Shown here: positions 1-7,195 of the stretch, piece by piece
Numbering within the stretch: position 1 is the first letter of the stretch
Layout: every line of letters starts with the position of its first letter
From: Spirochaetales bacterium
GTDB taxonomy: Bacteria > Spirochaetota > Spirochaetia > DSM-27196 > Salinispiraceae
DNA length: 37,862 nt
Direction: 5' to 3'
Assembly: GCA_009991955.1 (NCBI GenBank)
Contig: JAACWS010000029.1
Location: 1 to 37,862, forward strand
Made by a program: the position numbers and the translations under genes
The notes under the pieces: generated by a model
Told to the model about the DNA's origin: nothing
The model's input: only the letters and a program-made list of their open reading frames with translations
The model's database searches: none

Positions 1-21
1 CAGTCTTGAATATACTTCGGT

Positions 22-425
22 CTATACCTTCCCAAAGGCCTGCCTGGATTCTCCCACCCCCTGTCTCCACCGCTTCACCCTCCACGGGGAGAGACAGTTG
101 CGGTAGAGCGTAGAGGACACCAGCTCCAAACTCCGGGGGTAGGTCTTGTGGTCGTCGGTTATGCGGTTGAGAATGACCGCCTCCCGGTAGTCGAGGAACC
201 GACTGAGGTGTCCTTCACCGGTGGTGCACACCAGGTGGGCCATGAGCTGGGCGTAGTTGATGGTCTTTTTGGTGTAGTAGTCCAGGTGAAAGGTGCGGTA
301 GCGGGTGACCTTCCCGACGACCTTAGTGTGGCAAATACCGTGGTAGGTGAATCAGGAGTTACCCGTTGGGGGAGTGTGAAAGTAGGTACAGGAAGGGTTC
401 GGACAGTGGGGAAAAAAAGTTGAAT
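22..425 (-). pseudogene. Decayed zinc-ribbon transposase, N-terminal part
   Basis: Read leftward, one frame shows a zinc-ribbon-like start (HCPNPSC near 385-412), then VGKVTRYRTFHLDYYTKK and a basic C-terminal stretch. This layout, a CPxxxC knuckle followed by RYRC-x-x-C/FS-type text and a DYYxKKxIxY helix, is typical of the zinc-binding N-terminus of IS1-like and related DDE transposases. Here the second cysteine pair has been lost (TFHLDYY where C-x-x-C is expected). An in-frame TGA at 352-354 falls where a Trp codon is expected, and a TAG closes the frame at 22-24. No DDE catalytic region is visible before the left edge. The N-terminus abuts the 100 bp palindromic repeat at 431-530. The transposase identity is pattern recognition, not a database match, and the exact IS family is not resolved. 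Confidence 0.5.
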
Positions 426-430
426 GCTTC

Positions 431-530
431 GGGGACCTCTATACACCCCTACTCTTAATCGGCTTAGGTTCTTAAGTCATTGTGGTGCAATGACCTACTT
501 TGCCAGAAAACAATATTTATAGAGGTCCCC
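431..530 (+). repeat. 100 bp palindromic repeat, copy A (MITE-like)
   Basis: The ends are perfect 13 bp inverted repeats, GGGGACCTCTATA at 431 and its complement ending at 530. The middle holds the hairpin TCATTGTGGTGCAATGA, in which a T replaces the C of the other copies and leaves a G-T wobble pair in RNA. It aligns along its whole length with 23082-23180 (inverted) and 30715-30813. No target-site duplication is obvious. It encodes no protein and looks like a non-autonomous element or structured repeat. Confidence 0.85.
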
Positions 531-571
531 GTTTCATAACTACTTCTTACTAAGGGAAGTAGTGGTTCTGA

Positions 572-802
572 TTGAACTATTTGAAAAATACTTTTTTTCC
601 CACAGGCTTTGGGGCACTATTCTTGAGTTACGGTTTCAATCTACGTCTGGCCGATTGGGATTTGGACAAAGATTCTGACGATCCCTGCTTTAACTACACT
701 GATAAAGCTGATCTCTTTAGAGGGACTTTTGATTCATCCACCAAGTACTCCGTGAAGGTTACCGATCCACAAAAAAATGCTTATGCGAAACTGTACTTCT
801 AA
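572..802 (+). CDS. Doubtful small ORF, unknown function
   Basis: A 76-codon frame opens after an in-frame TGA at 569-571, so the only available start is TTG. A purine-rich AAGGGAAG lies about 12 nt upstream. The product is rich in Asp, Phe and Lys, with stretches such as DWDLDKDSDDPCFNYTDK, and reads more like the C-terminal part of a secreted protein than random translation. I recognise no family. It lies between a repeat and a kinase remnant in a decayed region, so it may be a fragment of a lost gene rather than a working one. Confidence 0.25.
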   Translation: MNYLKNTFFPTGFGALFLSYGFNLRLADWDLDKDSDDPCFNYTDKADLFRGTFDSSTKYSVKVTDPQKNAYAKLYF

Positions 803-983
803 CTCTCTTACCAATATCCTGGAGAAAGCCTTTTCCATTGTCCGAGATTTCGCAAAATGTAGAGGTCCCGTTTTGATAGACCCGCGGGCTAACCCATCCT
901 TCGGTGGGAGGCAGATCTGAGATTACGTTCGCCAAGACGTTTGAAACTGCCTGGGATATTTTGAGCTCATCATTCCGATAGGA
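801..983 (-). pseudogene. Histidine kinase HATPase domain fragment
   Basis: One leftward frame reads DELKISQAVSNVLANVIS, then about 20 residues, then CEISDNGKGF. This matches the N box and G1 box (DxGxG) of a GHKL histidine kinase ATP-binding domain, with the expected spacing of about 30 residues from the N-box Asn to the DNG. After G1 the sequence breaks off: no G2 box (GTGLGL) follows, and no HisKA domain or sensor region is found upstream. It is therefore a short relic and not a gene. A string close to the end of the local palindromic repeat (AAACGGGACCTCTA at 849-862 on this strand) falls inside the reading frame, so part of this stretch could be repeat-derived. Confidence 0.45.
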
Positions 984-1133
984 GCCGGGGCCCGGGTCCG
1001 AAGGACTTGGGCATTTAGTTGGATTATGTGGTTTGGATTTCGGATTTCGGATTTCGTGGAAAGTCCCGAAGTTTCCTTCCAATATCCTCCAAATTCCAGT
1101 ATCTTGAGCCCACCCTCCCTTAAAGGAAACCCA

Positions 1134-1607
1134 ATGAACACACGAAAAACCATAGCCCTCGTAGCCCACGATAACCGCAAATCCGACTTGGTCGAGTGGG
1201 TACAATTCAATTGGCAAAAATTGAAAGGTCACAAGCTTATTTGCACCGGAACTACCGGAAAGTTGGTGGCCGAAGCCTTCGCGGCCAAGACGGCCACTTC
1301 CCAAGAAATCATCCCCGAAATAGTTCGATTAAAAAGTGGACCCTTGGGGGGAGATCAGCAACTGGGGGCGATGATTTCGAATGACGAGATTGATATTATG
1401 ATTTTCTTGTGGGACCCTATGGAGCCCCAGCCCCACGATGTGGACGTAAAGGCCCTGGAGCGGATTGCTGTTCTGTACAACATACCCTTTGCCTCCAACC
1501 GGGCAACTGCAGACTTTATTATATCTTCTGAGCTCTTTTTGGCCTCGTACCAACCGGTCAAGAAGGACTACAGCACATACATCCATCGGAAGATCGGCTC
1601 CTATTAA
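1134..1607 (+). CDS. mgsA: Methylglyoxal synthase
   Basis: The 157-residue product converts dihydroxyacetone phosphate to methylglyoxal and phosphate in the cytosol, a bypass of lower glycolysis used when sugar phosphates accumulate. The family signature is clear: TGTTG near residues 39-43, SGPLGGDQQ at 68-76 with the catalytic Asp at about 74, and DPMEPQPHDVDVKAL near 94-108 with the His at about 101. These correspond to Asp71 and His98 of the E. coli enzyme, and the length is normal. The ATG at 1134 was chosen because AAAGGA sits at a proper distance and homology starts there; an upstream in-frame ATG only adds unrelated sequence. It is monocistronic and convergent with the decayed genes at 1611-2377. 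Confidence 0.95.
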   Translation: MNTRKTIALVAHDNRKSDLVEWVQFNWQKLKGHKLICTGTTGKLVAEAFAAKTATSQEIIPEIVRLKSGPLGGDQQLGAMISNDEIDIMIFLWDPMEPQPHDVDVKALERIAVLYNIPFASNRATADFIISSELFLASYQPVKKDYSTYIHRKIGSY

Positions 1608-1610
1608 GGG

Positions 1611-1819
1611 CTATTCTTCCGAATCAAACAGGCTTTCGATCTCTTTTTCGGACTTTCCAGTGATCTCGGCGTTTCTTTGACAGCGTTCGGACTCGAAACA
1701 AACAGCTCTTTCTTCAGTAGCTCGTGTCCCGGAGCCGGAAGCACTGTTGAACCTAATACCCCCTCGTACCATTCATAGCCAAACCACGGAGAGCAACTGG
1801 GACAAAAGTGGTCTTTGAT
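1611..1819 (-). pseudogene. Frameshifted Cys-containing gene remnant, unknown
   Basis: This stretch has no open gene, but two overlapping leftward frames look coding. The upstream one begins DHFCPSCSPWFGYEWYEG. The downstream one, offset by a frameshift near 1690-1720, contains CFESERCQRNAEITGKSEKE and ends at TAG 1611-1613. Joined, they would give a short protein with two Cys pairs, possibly zinc-binding. It directly follows the stop of the decayed HEPN gene, in the same frame as that gene's C-terminus. Family unknown; this could also be a chance reading. Confidence 0.25.
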
Positions 1820-2054
1820 TTAAAGATCGTCATCTACGTCATCTTCCCATTCCTGGAAGCCTGCAGAAAAAGTCGGTGGCGATTTTTGGCCAAATACGAG
1901 TTCGTTCATCTGAAATACTATTCGGGAAGATAGAGCAAAATAATACCGCGTTTCTTCAGGCTCAGGAATCAAGGCCTCGTCCGGGTAACGAGAGTCAACA
2001 GCAAAATAGGAAATATCCCGCAGTACATGTTTGTAAGTACTCCTTGTCAGTCAT
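1820..2054 (-). pseudogene. HEPN-domain toxin remnant (decayed MNT partner)
   Basis: The ATG at 2054 overlaps the stop of the MNT gene as ATGA, the usual coupling in MNT/HEPN operons. It reads MTDKEYLQ and soon stops. A second frame then gives DISYFAVDSRYPDEALIPEP followed by ETRYYFALSSRIV, the recognisable C-terminal helix region of HEPN-domain proteins (RYPD motif, then a terminal Ala-rich helix), and ends at TAA 1820-1822 after an acidic tail. The 235 nt span is not a multiple of three. The region that normally carries the HEPN core helices is missing, so a deletion plus frameshift has removed most of the putative RNase. Confidence 0.6.
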
Positions 2055-2377
2055 AAAGCGATTCCGTGGTCTAGGGCTTCCTTCACCACACTCCCCACCC
2101 GAAAGCGATACTCAGCCAAGTCATTTTTTGACTTTACTATGATGTCTGCGTCAATTCCTTGATGAGCGAGGAGCAAACGATAGGTGCTCGAGAGTCGAGC
2201 CCGTTCTCGCAGAGAAAGCTCATCTTTTGAGATAACCAGGAGATCAAAATCGCTATTGGAACGGGCTGTACCCAGGGCCCGGGAACCAAAGAGATAGATC
2301 TCCGATCGGCCTGGAAGAGGGTCCAGAACCTCGCGAATTTTTTCAATTGCTTCTGGGTTCGCCTGTATTACTCCCAC
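2051..2377 (-). CDS. MNT-type nucleotidyltransferase (antitoxin-like)
   Basis: A 108-residue minimal nucleotidyltransferase. The fold signature GSRALG at residues 31-36 is followed by DFD at 43-45, giving the paired metal-binding acids, and a third Asp lies in the DADII strand near 75-77. In MNT/HEPN modules such proteins neutralise the HEPN partner; for MntA this is by adding AMP to HepT. The start is GTG at 2377; other starts would cut into the first helix. The HEPN partner immediately downstream, joined by an ATGA overlap, is broken, so this is now an orphan antitoxin-like gene that no longer needs to be kept. Confidence 0.8.
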   Translation of the reverse strand: MGVIQANPEAIEKIREVLDPLPGRSEIYLFGSRALGTARSNSDFDLLVISKDELSLRERARLSSTYRLLLAHQGIDADIIVKSKNDLAEYRFRVGSVVKEALDHGIAL

Positions 2378-2449
2378 TTATATTCCATCCTACCTCATGC
2401 GATACCAAAATACTGGTAATTGCAAGAGAGAACCAGTACCTTCTCCCCA

Positions 2450-3457
2450 ATGAAAAACATCACTTCCGAAGAACGAACTACCGCCGCTGCCCTCGGGGCC
2501 CGAATTGGCGATGCCCTTGCCATGCCCGCCCACTGGTACTACAACACCAAGGCCCTCAAGGATCAATTTAGTACCCTGGACAGCTATAAAAATCCCCCCA
2601 AACACCACCCAGACAGTATTCTCTGGCGAAGTCAGTACCCCCTGACCCAGGAGGGGTTCGATATTTTGGGCGACCAGAGGGTCTATTGGGGCCAACGCCA
2701 CGTCCACTACCATCAGTTTTTACAGGCAGGACAAAATACCCTGAACATTTACCTTCTACGAAAGGTGCTGGAACAGGTAACCCGGGACCAGGGCTACGAT
2801 CGGGCCACATGGATCCAGACCTACCTGGCGGTTTTGCGAAATCCCCAAGAACACCAGGACACCTATATTGAGGAATGCCATAGGGGATTTTTTGTAAATC
2901 TGGCCCGGGGAAAGACACCGGAGAAATGTGCGGTGGTGGAGAAACACATTGGTGGAATGGTGGGGGTCATTCCCCTCTACGCAGCCCTGCGCCACTTGGG
3001 AAAGGACCACTGGTTTGCCGCCGAGCAGGTCCTGGCCCACGTTGCTTTGACCCACGGGGGAGCGGAGATTAAGAAGGCCGCCACCAGCCTTCTGACCCTG
3101 GCAGCAGAGCTTTGGCAGGGAGCAGATCTGGAAGAAATCCTACAGAATCACCTCAAGAAGCAAGACCTGGCCTACCTCCAAGGACCCCTGGTGCGGATGG
3201 CCGAACAGCCACCGGACGAGGTTTTTGGTCGCCAGTTGAGCACCGCTTGTTACCTGGACCATTCCCTTCCCGGTGTTGCCTACCTGGCCCTGCGGTACCC
3301 CCAGGACCCTCGAACGGGCCTGGTAGCAAACACCATGGCCGGGGGCGACAACTGCGGCCGGGGGGCGGTGTTGGGAGCATTGTACGGGTTGGCCTACGGA
3401 ATTGAAACCTTTCCCCAGGACTGGGTCGATGGGCTAGATCCAAAAAATCACGTATAG
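2450..3457 (+). CDS. ADP-ribosylglycohydrolase family protein, atypical metal site
   Basis: The 335-residue product belongs to the ADP-ribosylglycohydrolase (DraG/ARH, crystallin J1) fold. The N-terminal GxxxGDAL signature is GARIGDALAMP at residues 16-26, and the C-terminal signature is AGGDNCGRGAVLGALYGLAYG near residue 297. Classical members have GGDTDT here, where the two Asp bind magnesium; this one has GGDNCGRG, so a second-site acid is replaced. It may hydrolyse a different substrate or lack ADP-ribosyl hydrolase activity. The ATG at 2450 is preferred over an in-frame TTG at 2420, because the latter adds ten non-conserved residues. The potassium channel gene follows 9 nt downstream, so the two are probably cotranscribed. 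Confidence 0.8.
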   Translation: MKNITSEERTTAAALGARIGDALAMPAHWYYNTKALKDQFSTLDSYKNPPKHHPDSILWRSQYPLTQEGFDILGDQRVYWGQRHVHYHQFLQAGQNTLNIYLLRKVLEQVTRDQGYDRATWIQTYLAVLRNPQEHQDTYIEECHRGFFVNLARGKTPEKCAVVEKHIGGMVGVIPLYAALRHLGKDHWFAAEQVLAHVALTHGGAEIKKAATSLLTLAAELWQGADLEEILQNHLKKQDLAYLQGPLVRMAEQPPDEVFGRQLSTACYLDHSLPGVAYLALRYPQDPRTGLVANTMAGGDNCGRGAVLGALYGLAYGIETFPQDWVDGLDPKNHV

Positions 3458-3466
3458 TTGTAGCCA

Positions 3467-4504
3467 ATGGATAACCGAACCCGGCTCTTCTTTTCTCTCA
3501 TCCTCGTTGTTTCGCTGGTAGTTATTGGCATCAGCGGGTATTCGATCATCGAGGGATGGTCCTTCATTGAAAGTCTGTACATGACCTTTATTACCCTTAC
3601 CACGGTGGGTTTCTCCGAGGTTCGGCCCCTCTCGGATGGGGGGAGGATTTTTACCGTGTTTTTCCTGGTCCTAGGTCTGGGTACCGCGGGATTTGGTCTG
3701 AGCACGGTGGTTGGTTACGTCTTCGAAGGCAGCATGGCCCAGGCTATGAGGGAGCGAAAAATGGAACTCTTTCGACGAAAAATTACGAAACATTTTATTA
3801 TCTGCGGATTTGGTGACGTGGCCCACGAGGTTGTTGCCGAGTTCCACCGTCACAAGGTGCCTTGCGTGGTCATCGACAAGAACCCCGAGTCGGCCAAACA
3901 CATGCCCGACGACAGTTTTGTGTTTATTACTGGAGATGCCAGCGACGAATCGATTCTGGAAAAGGCCCGGATTTCTGAGGCCACGGGTTTGGTGGCTGCT
4001 CTTCCCGATGATGCGGGGAATTTATTCGTCGTCCTTACTGCCCGGCAGATGAACGAAAAGTTGCAGATTGTAGCCCGGGCCACGGATGAAAAGTCGGCCA
4101 AAAAAATTCTCAAAGCCGGAGCCAATAGGGTGGTTACCCCAAACCAAATTGCTGGCCGCCGAATGGCTTCTAGCGTTTTACGCCCTCAAGTAGTCAATTT
4201 CCTCGATGTAGCCGTCGAGTCGGGCAATCTTTCTATGCGCATAGAAGAGTTTCCGATTACCGAATCCTCCCCTCTGGTAGGCCGAACTTTACGGGACACG
4301 AACATCGGTCAAGTTACCGGGGCGGTTATTTTGGCAATTGTTGGCCCCGACGGCGAAACCCGCTACAACCCAGCCAATGGCATGAATTTGGCCAGTGTCG
4401 TTATTCAAGGGAAAGACGTGCTTATTGCCATGGGGAGCGAGCAACAGCTTTTGCAATTAGAAGGTGTAGTTGGTAATTCACTCCCGAAGCGAACTACTAA
4501 ATAG
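3467..4504 (+). CDS. Potassium channel with RCK/TrkA domains
   Basis: A 345-residue two-helix channel subunit. A first membrane helix (about 8-27) and pore helix lead into the selectivity filter TLTTVGFSEV (about 44-52), followed by a second membrane helix (about 60-84). The cytoplasmic part is a Rossmann RCK_N domain starting with IICGFGDVAHE (111-121) and an RCK_C/TrkA-C domain from about residue 245. It should form a tetrameric inner-membrane K+ channel gated by ligands bound to the RCK ring. The filter is GFS where most channels have GYG or GFG. The last 27 nt overlap, antisense, the 3' end of the ATPase gene. Confidence 0.9.
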   Translation: MDNRTRLFFSLILVVSLVVIGISGYSIIEGWSFIESLYMTFITLTTVGFSEVRPLSDGGRIFTVFFLVLGLGTAGFGLSTVVGYVFEGSMAQAMRERKMELFRRKITKHFIICGFGDVAHEVVAEFHRHKVPCVVIDKNPESAKHMPDDSFVFITGDASDESILEKARISEATGLVAALPDDAGNLFVVLTARQMNEKLQIVARATDEKSAKKILKAGANRVVTPNQIAGRRMASSVLRPQVVNFLDVAVESGNLSMRIEEFPITESSPLVGRTLRDTNIGQVTGAVILAIVGPDGETRYNPANGMNLASVVIQGKDVLIAMGSEQQLLQLEGVVGNSLPKRTTK

Positions 4505-5500
4505 TGGGGGCTCCCTGAGGTCCGACAATTGGGAAAGGCTATCGACCGAATCAATCACCAACTCTTTGACCGCCGGGTAGCGGTCAAAGAGTTCTTTCTG
4601 CCTTCCCTCTAAGGAAGCATTGTATTTCGCTTCTACAAGAATTCCATCGGAGGTGATGAAGTCTATCTCTATTCCATCCTCGTAGAGGTAATAAAGTTCC
4701 TTCCGATTTTGCAGTTGAAGGTAGATGTAGTTTTCAAAATAACTTCCAAAATCGCGGTCACCAATAAAGAGATGCTTCATGCCTAGATCGCCGGCGTAGA
4801 GCTTTTTGGGTACCAAGAGGGTTTCGTTCGTCTTGCAGTGTCGAGGAAGTAGGTGAATAAGAAAGGTTTCTTGGAAATATGCCAGGTATCGCCGGGACGT
4901 GTCGGGGGCGATGCCAAGAATGTTCGCCAACTTGTTAATGCTCACCTGTTTACCACTTCGCTCCATAAGCAGAAAGAAAAAATCGCGCAAAACCGAGGAG
5001 TTCTTTATCCCATAAAATTCCGTTATATCTTTCTGAATAATATCGTCGACCAGGTTCATGAGGTATTCTCGCCGGGGATCGAGGACGTTCTCCGGCATGC
5101 CCCCAACCCGAATATAGTCCCGAAAATATTCGTCGTTCAGGGCCGAATCTCGAAGTAGGGAACTCGAGGAAGCACTGGCGAAAATTTTAAGATTGTACGT
5201 GTCGTAAAGATTCTTCGGCTGATTCTGATAGTCCTTCTGGTGGGTGATTTCGTCGAAAAAAACGTAGGTCTTCTGGGCGGACGGTATTCGATGGATCTTT
5301 CGGTATTCTGCCAAGATTTCCAGGAGATTTTTGTCTCGCAGCAGGTAATCGTCAACCCTGCGTAAGCCCGTAAGAAAAATAACGTGCCGGTTCTCCAGGT
5401 TGGCCTGAAGTACCCGTTGGTATTTTTTCCGCGGAAGAACACCCGAGAGGACCAAGTCCCCTTCCCACCATGGATTGTACTGAAACAGAATATCTTTCAT
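4478..5500 (-). CDS. DUF4143-type AAA ATPase lacking its P-loop
   Basis: Family traits are plain: an N-terminal NPWWEGD segment, FLTGLRRV, a Walker B-like KTYVFFDEI, the SSSSLL sensor stretch and a C-terminal DUF4143 nuclease-like fold with EIDFITSDGILVEAKY. The P-loop that should follow TGLRRV (GKTT) is missing: the reading jumps straight to DDYLLRDKN, a segment that normally lies some 30 residues later. A second gap is inferred after SSSSLLRDSALN, where the lid and linker region is expected. At 340 residues it is shorter than the usual 400 or so, and both losses keep the frame. It cannot bind ATP in the normal way, so it is either an in-frame decaying gene or a repurposed protein. A palindrome sits just before its start. 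Confidence 0.75.
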   Translation of the reverse strand: MKDILFQYNPWWEGDLVLSGVLPRKKYQRVLQANLENRHVIFLTGLRRVDDYLLRDKNLLEILAEYRKIHRIPSAQKTYVFFDEITHQKDYQNQPKNLYDTYNLKIFASASSSSLLRDSALNDEYFRDYIRVGGMPENVLDPRREYLMNLVDDIIQKDITEFYGIKNSSVLRDFFFLLMERSGKQVSINKLANILGIAPDTSRRYLAYFQETFLIHLLPRHCKTNETLLVPKKLYAGDLGMKHLFIGDRDFGSYFENYIYLQLQNRKELYYLYEDGIEIDFITSDGILVEAKYNASLEGRQKELFDRYPAVKELVIDSVDSLSQLSDLREPPLFSSSLRE

Positions 5501-5510
5501 TGGAATTATT

Positions 5511-5527
5511 ATACGATTGTATCGTAT
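5511..5527. promoter_or_regulatory. Palindromic operator candidate between divergent genes
   Basis: ATACGAT, a 3-nt spacer, then ATCGTAT form a perfect 7 bp dyad 11 nt before the ATPase start. A third half-site-like TATACGAA follows at about 5529. It lies in the short divergent region shared with the TPR lipoprotein, so a repressor bound here could control both genes. No regulator gene is adjacent, and its identity is unknown. Confidence 0.45.
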
Positions 5528-5610
5528 TTATACGAACATCACCCTCGACTCTACCAAGGAAATCGGACACCATTCGAGATACACTTGTTTCCAAGTGAGG
5601 ACTAAATCCT

Positions 5611-6699
5611 ATGTGGAGAATTATCACTCTAGCCGTGCTTTTGCTGGTTTCGTCTTGCGCAACCACCGGTCCGTCGGTTACCGATACCGAACCTCAAAAC
5701 CTAGGCACCGAGGAAGTAGCCCGGGCTCTGGATATTTGGGAAGACTTTCGCCAGGATGAAAAAGAACAACTCCTGAAGCGATCTCTAGAAATCAACCCAA
5801 ACCCCATAACCTACCACCTTTTGGGCCAGCTCTACCTGGGAGCCCAACGATACGAAGAGGCAAAAAATGCCTACTCTGAAGCCACAAAAAGAGATTCGTC
5901 CTTTGCCAGGGGATTTTTTGAGCTGGGTCAGCTTGGGTTATGGCATTTGCCCGACCAACCACGGGAGGAAGCCTTGGCTAACCTACGCCAGGCCTTCGCT
6001 TTGGATCCGGCGAACCCCCACTACGGCCTGTTCTTAGCCGACCAGTTACGTTGGGACGAAAACACCCTTCCCGAGGCCGTCGAGGTTTTTGAAACTTTAG
6101 CATCACCCCGGCAGGGCGATCCGATGGTCTTCATTGCCTACGCCCAATTTCTTCTCGATACGGATAATCGTTCTAAGGCCCAAGAAATCCTCAATAGAGC
6201 AAAGGTCCTCACCGACCTTTCCGGTAACCTTTACCATTCAGGAGCAATACTTTCTCCCCTGTATCGTTCAGATCGACTCGATGAAGCCGAGTTCTTCCTG
6301 AGCCGCCTCGAGTCCTCTGGTGAACAGGACTACTGGCTGTACGTGGGTGTCGGTGGTGAACTGTTCAACCAGGGGTATTTTGCCCAGGCCTATCGACTTC
6401 TGGTTCGGGCCTTAGATCTTCAAAATCCGCTTGAAGGCGAACACCAGTTTTACCTTGGCCTTGGAGAATTTTTGATCGATGGATCGACAAATCACCTAGA
6501 AACCTTCGTATCCATGGACGAAACTTCGCTCTACGCCACCGTCGCCCAGTTTGTTCTGGCCCAGTCGTCGAATAGCCCCGATACCCAAGCTCGGTACCAG
6601 GCCATGGTGCAACGAATCGAGAGTGAATGGGGACCGGTAAACGAAAAGATGGACTATGTTCCTTGGTTGGCTGCGGTTATTTCGAGTAGTGGTATCTAA
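5611..6699 (+). CDS. TPR-repeat lipoprotein
   Basis: The 362-residue product starts with a lipoprotein signal, MWRIITLAVLLLVSSC, with the lipidated Cys at about residue 16. From about residue 60 to 200 it has tetratricopeptide repeats, for example HLLGQLYLGAQRYEEAKNAY and a following copy ending in LDPANPHYG. The C-terminal half is also helical and repeat-like. It is likely anchored in an outer or periplasmic membrane leaflet as a protein-interaction scaffold; the partner is unknown. Spirochaetes encode many such TPR lipoproteins, including T-components of TRAP transporters, but no transporter is adjacent here. A GAGGA lies about 9 nt before the ATG. The 3' end overlaps the yoeB-like gene antisense by 23 nt. 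Confidence 0.8.
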   Translation: MWRIITLAVLLLVSSCATTGPSVTDTEPQNLGTEEVARALDIWEDFRQDEKEQLLKRSLEINPNPITYHLLGQLYLGAQRYEEAKNAYSEATKRDSSFARGFFELGQLGLWHLPDQPREEALANLRQAFALDPANPHYGLFLADQLRWDENTLPEAVEVFETLASPRQGDPMVFIAYAQFLLDTDNRSKAQEILNRAKVLTDLSGNLYHSGAILSPLYRSDRLDEAEFFLSRLESSGEQDYWLYVGVGGELFNQGYFAQAYRLLVRALDLQNPLEGEHQFYLGLGEFLIDGSTNHLETFVSMDETSLYATVAQFVLAQSSNSPDTQARYQAMVQRIESEWGPVNEKMDYVPWLAAVISSSGI

Positions 6700-6937
6700 A
6701 GGCAATAAATATGATGGTGCTGTTCTCGACCTTGTAAATCAATCTATGTTCGTGGTCTATTCGGCGAGACCAAAAACCTTGAAGATTCAACTTCAAGGGC
6801 TCGGGTTTTCCGATACCTTCAAAGGGACTCCGTTCAATGTCTTTCATTAACTCGTGGATTTTCTTCGGTTGCCTTTTGTCGTTTTCGAACCAGGAAAAAT
6901 AGTCCTTCCATCCGGCATCGGTAAAGACTTTATTCAT
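6677..6937 (-). CDS. yoeB: YoeB/Txe-family mRNA interferase toxin
   Basis: An 86-residue RelE-fold endoribonuclease that cuts mRNA in the ribosomal A site. It keeps every YoeB catalytic position with the same numbering as the E. coli protein: Glu46 in GKPEPLK, Arg65 in DHEHRLIY, and His83-Tyr84 in the C-terminal RYHYSK. The signature NLQGFWSRRI is also intact. It follows the antitoxin gene with an 8-nt overlap, the normal antitoxin-first order. The gene looks functional. Its 3' end overlaps the TPR gene on the opposite strand. Confidence 0.93.
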   Translation of the reverse strand: MNKVFTDAGWKDYFSWFENDKRQPKKIHELMKDIERSPFEGIGKPEPLKLNLQGFWSRRIDHEHRLIYKVENSTIIFIAFRYHYSK

Positions 6938-7187
6938 CGGAAAGAAGCTCTTTGCCTTGAACCTGTCCTTTTCGGTATTGTTCTATGGATACACGTAAGT
7001 GTTCGGCATTGGCTTCATTTCCTAGCAGGTAATTTGTTTCTATGAGGCTGTTATATTCATCGAGGGAGATGAGAACGAGATTCTGGTTATTCTTTCGGGT
7101 TATGATGAGAGTGTCTTGATCTAGGTAAACCTTGTCTAGATACGTCTTTAGATTTTGGCGTAAGTCGGAATAAGAAACCGCGTCCAT
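6930..7187 (-). CDS. yefM: YefM/Phd-family antitoxin
   Basis: An 85-residue antitoxin with a YefM/Phd N-terminal DNA-binding and dimerisation fold (MDAVSYSDLRQNLKTYLDKV), the strand-helix text ITRKNNQNLVLISLDEYNSL, and a charged, probably disordered C-terminus that would wrap the toxin. The ATG at 7187 is preferred over the GTG at 7196: GAGGTGG sits just upstream of the ATG, and the GTG lies inside the palindrome. YefM with YoeB autoregulates its operon. It is encoded directly downstream of luxS on the same strand, but with its own operator. Confidence 0.9.
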   Translation of the reverse strand: MDAVSYSDLRQNLKTYLDKVYLDQDTLIITRKNNQNLVLISLDEYNSLIETNYLLGNEANAEHLRVSIEQYRKGQVQGKELLSDE

Positions 7188-7195
7188 AGTTACCA

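Noticed and set aside
849-862. Fifth copy of the palindromic repeat (AAACGGGACCTCTA on the minus strand)
   Set aside because: Only one end is seen, and it lies within a readable histidine kinase frame (Asn-Gly-Thr-Ser-Thr); there is no partner end at about 100 bp. It may be chance or a fragment, so it is not listed as a repeat.
759-1304. Long minus-strand ORF opposite mgsA
   Set aside because: Only its C-terminal quarter (801-983) resembles a protein family; the rest is the antisense of mgsA and its leader.
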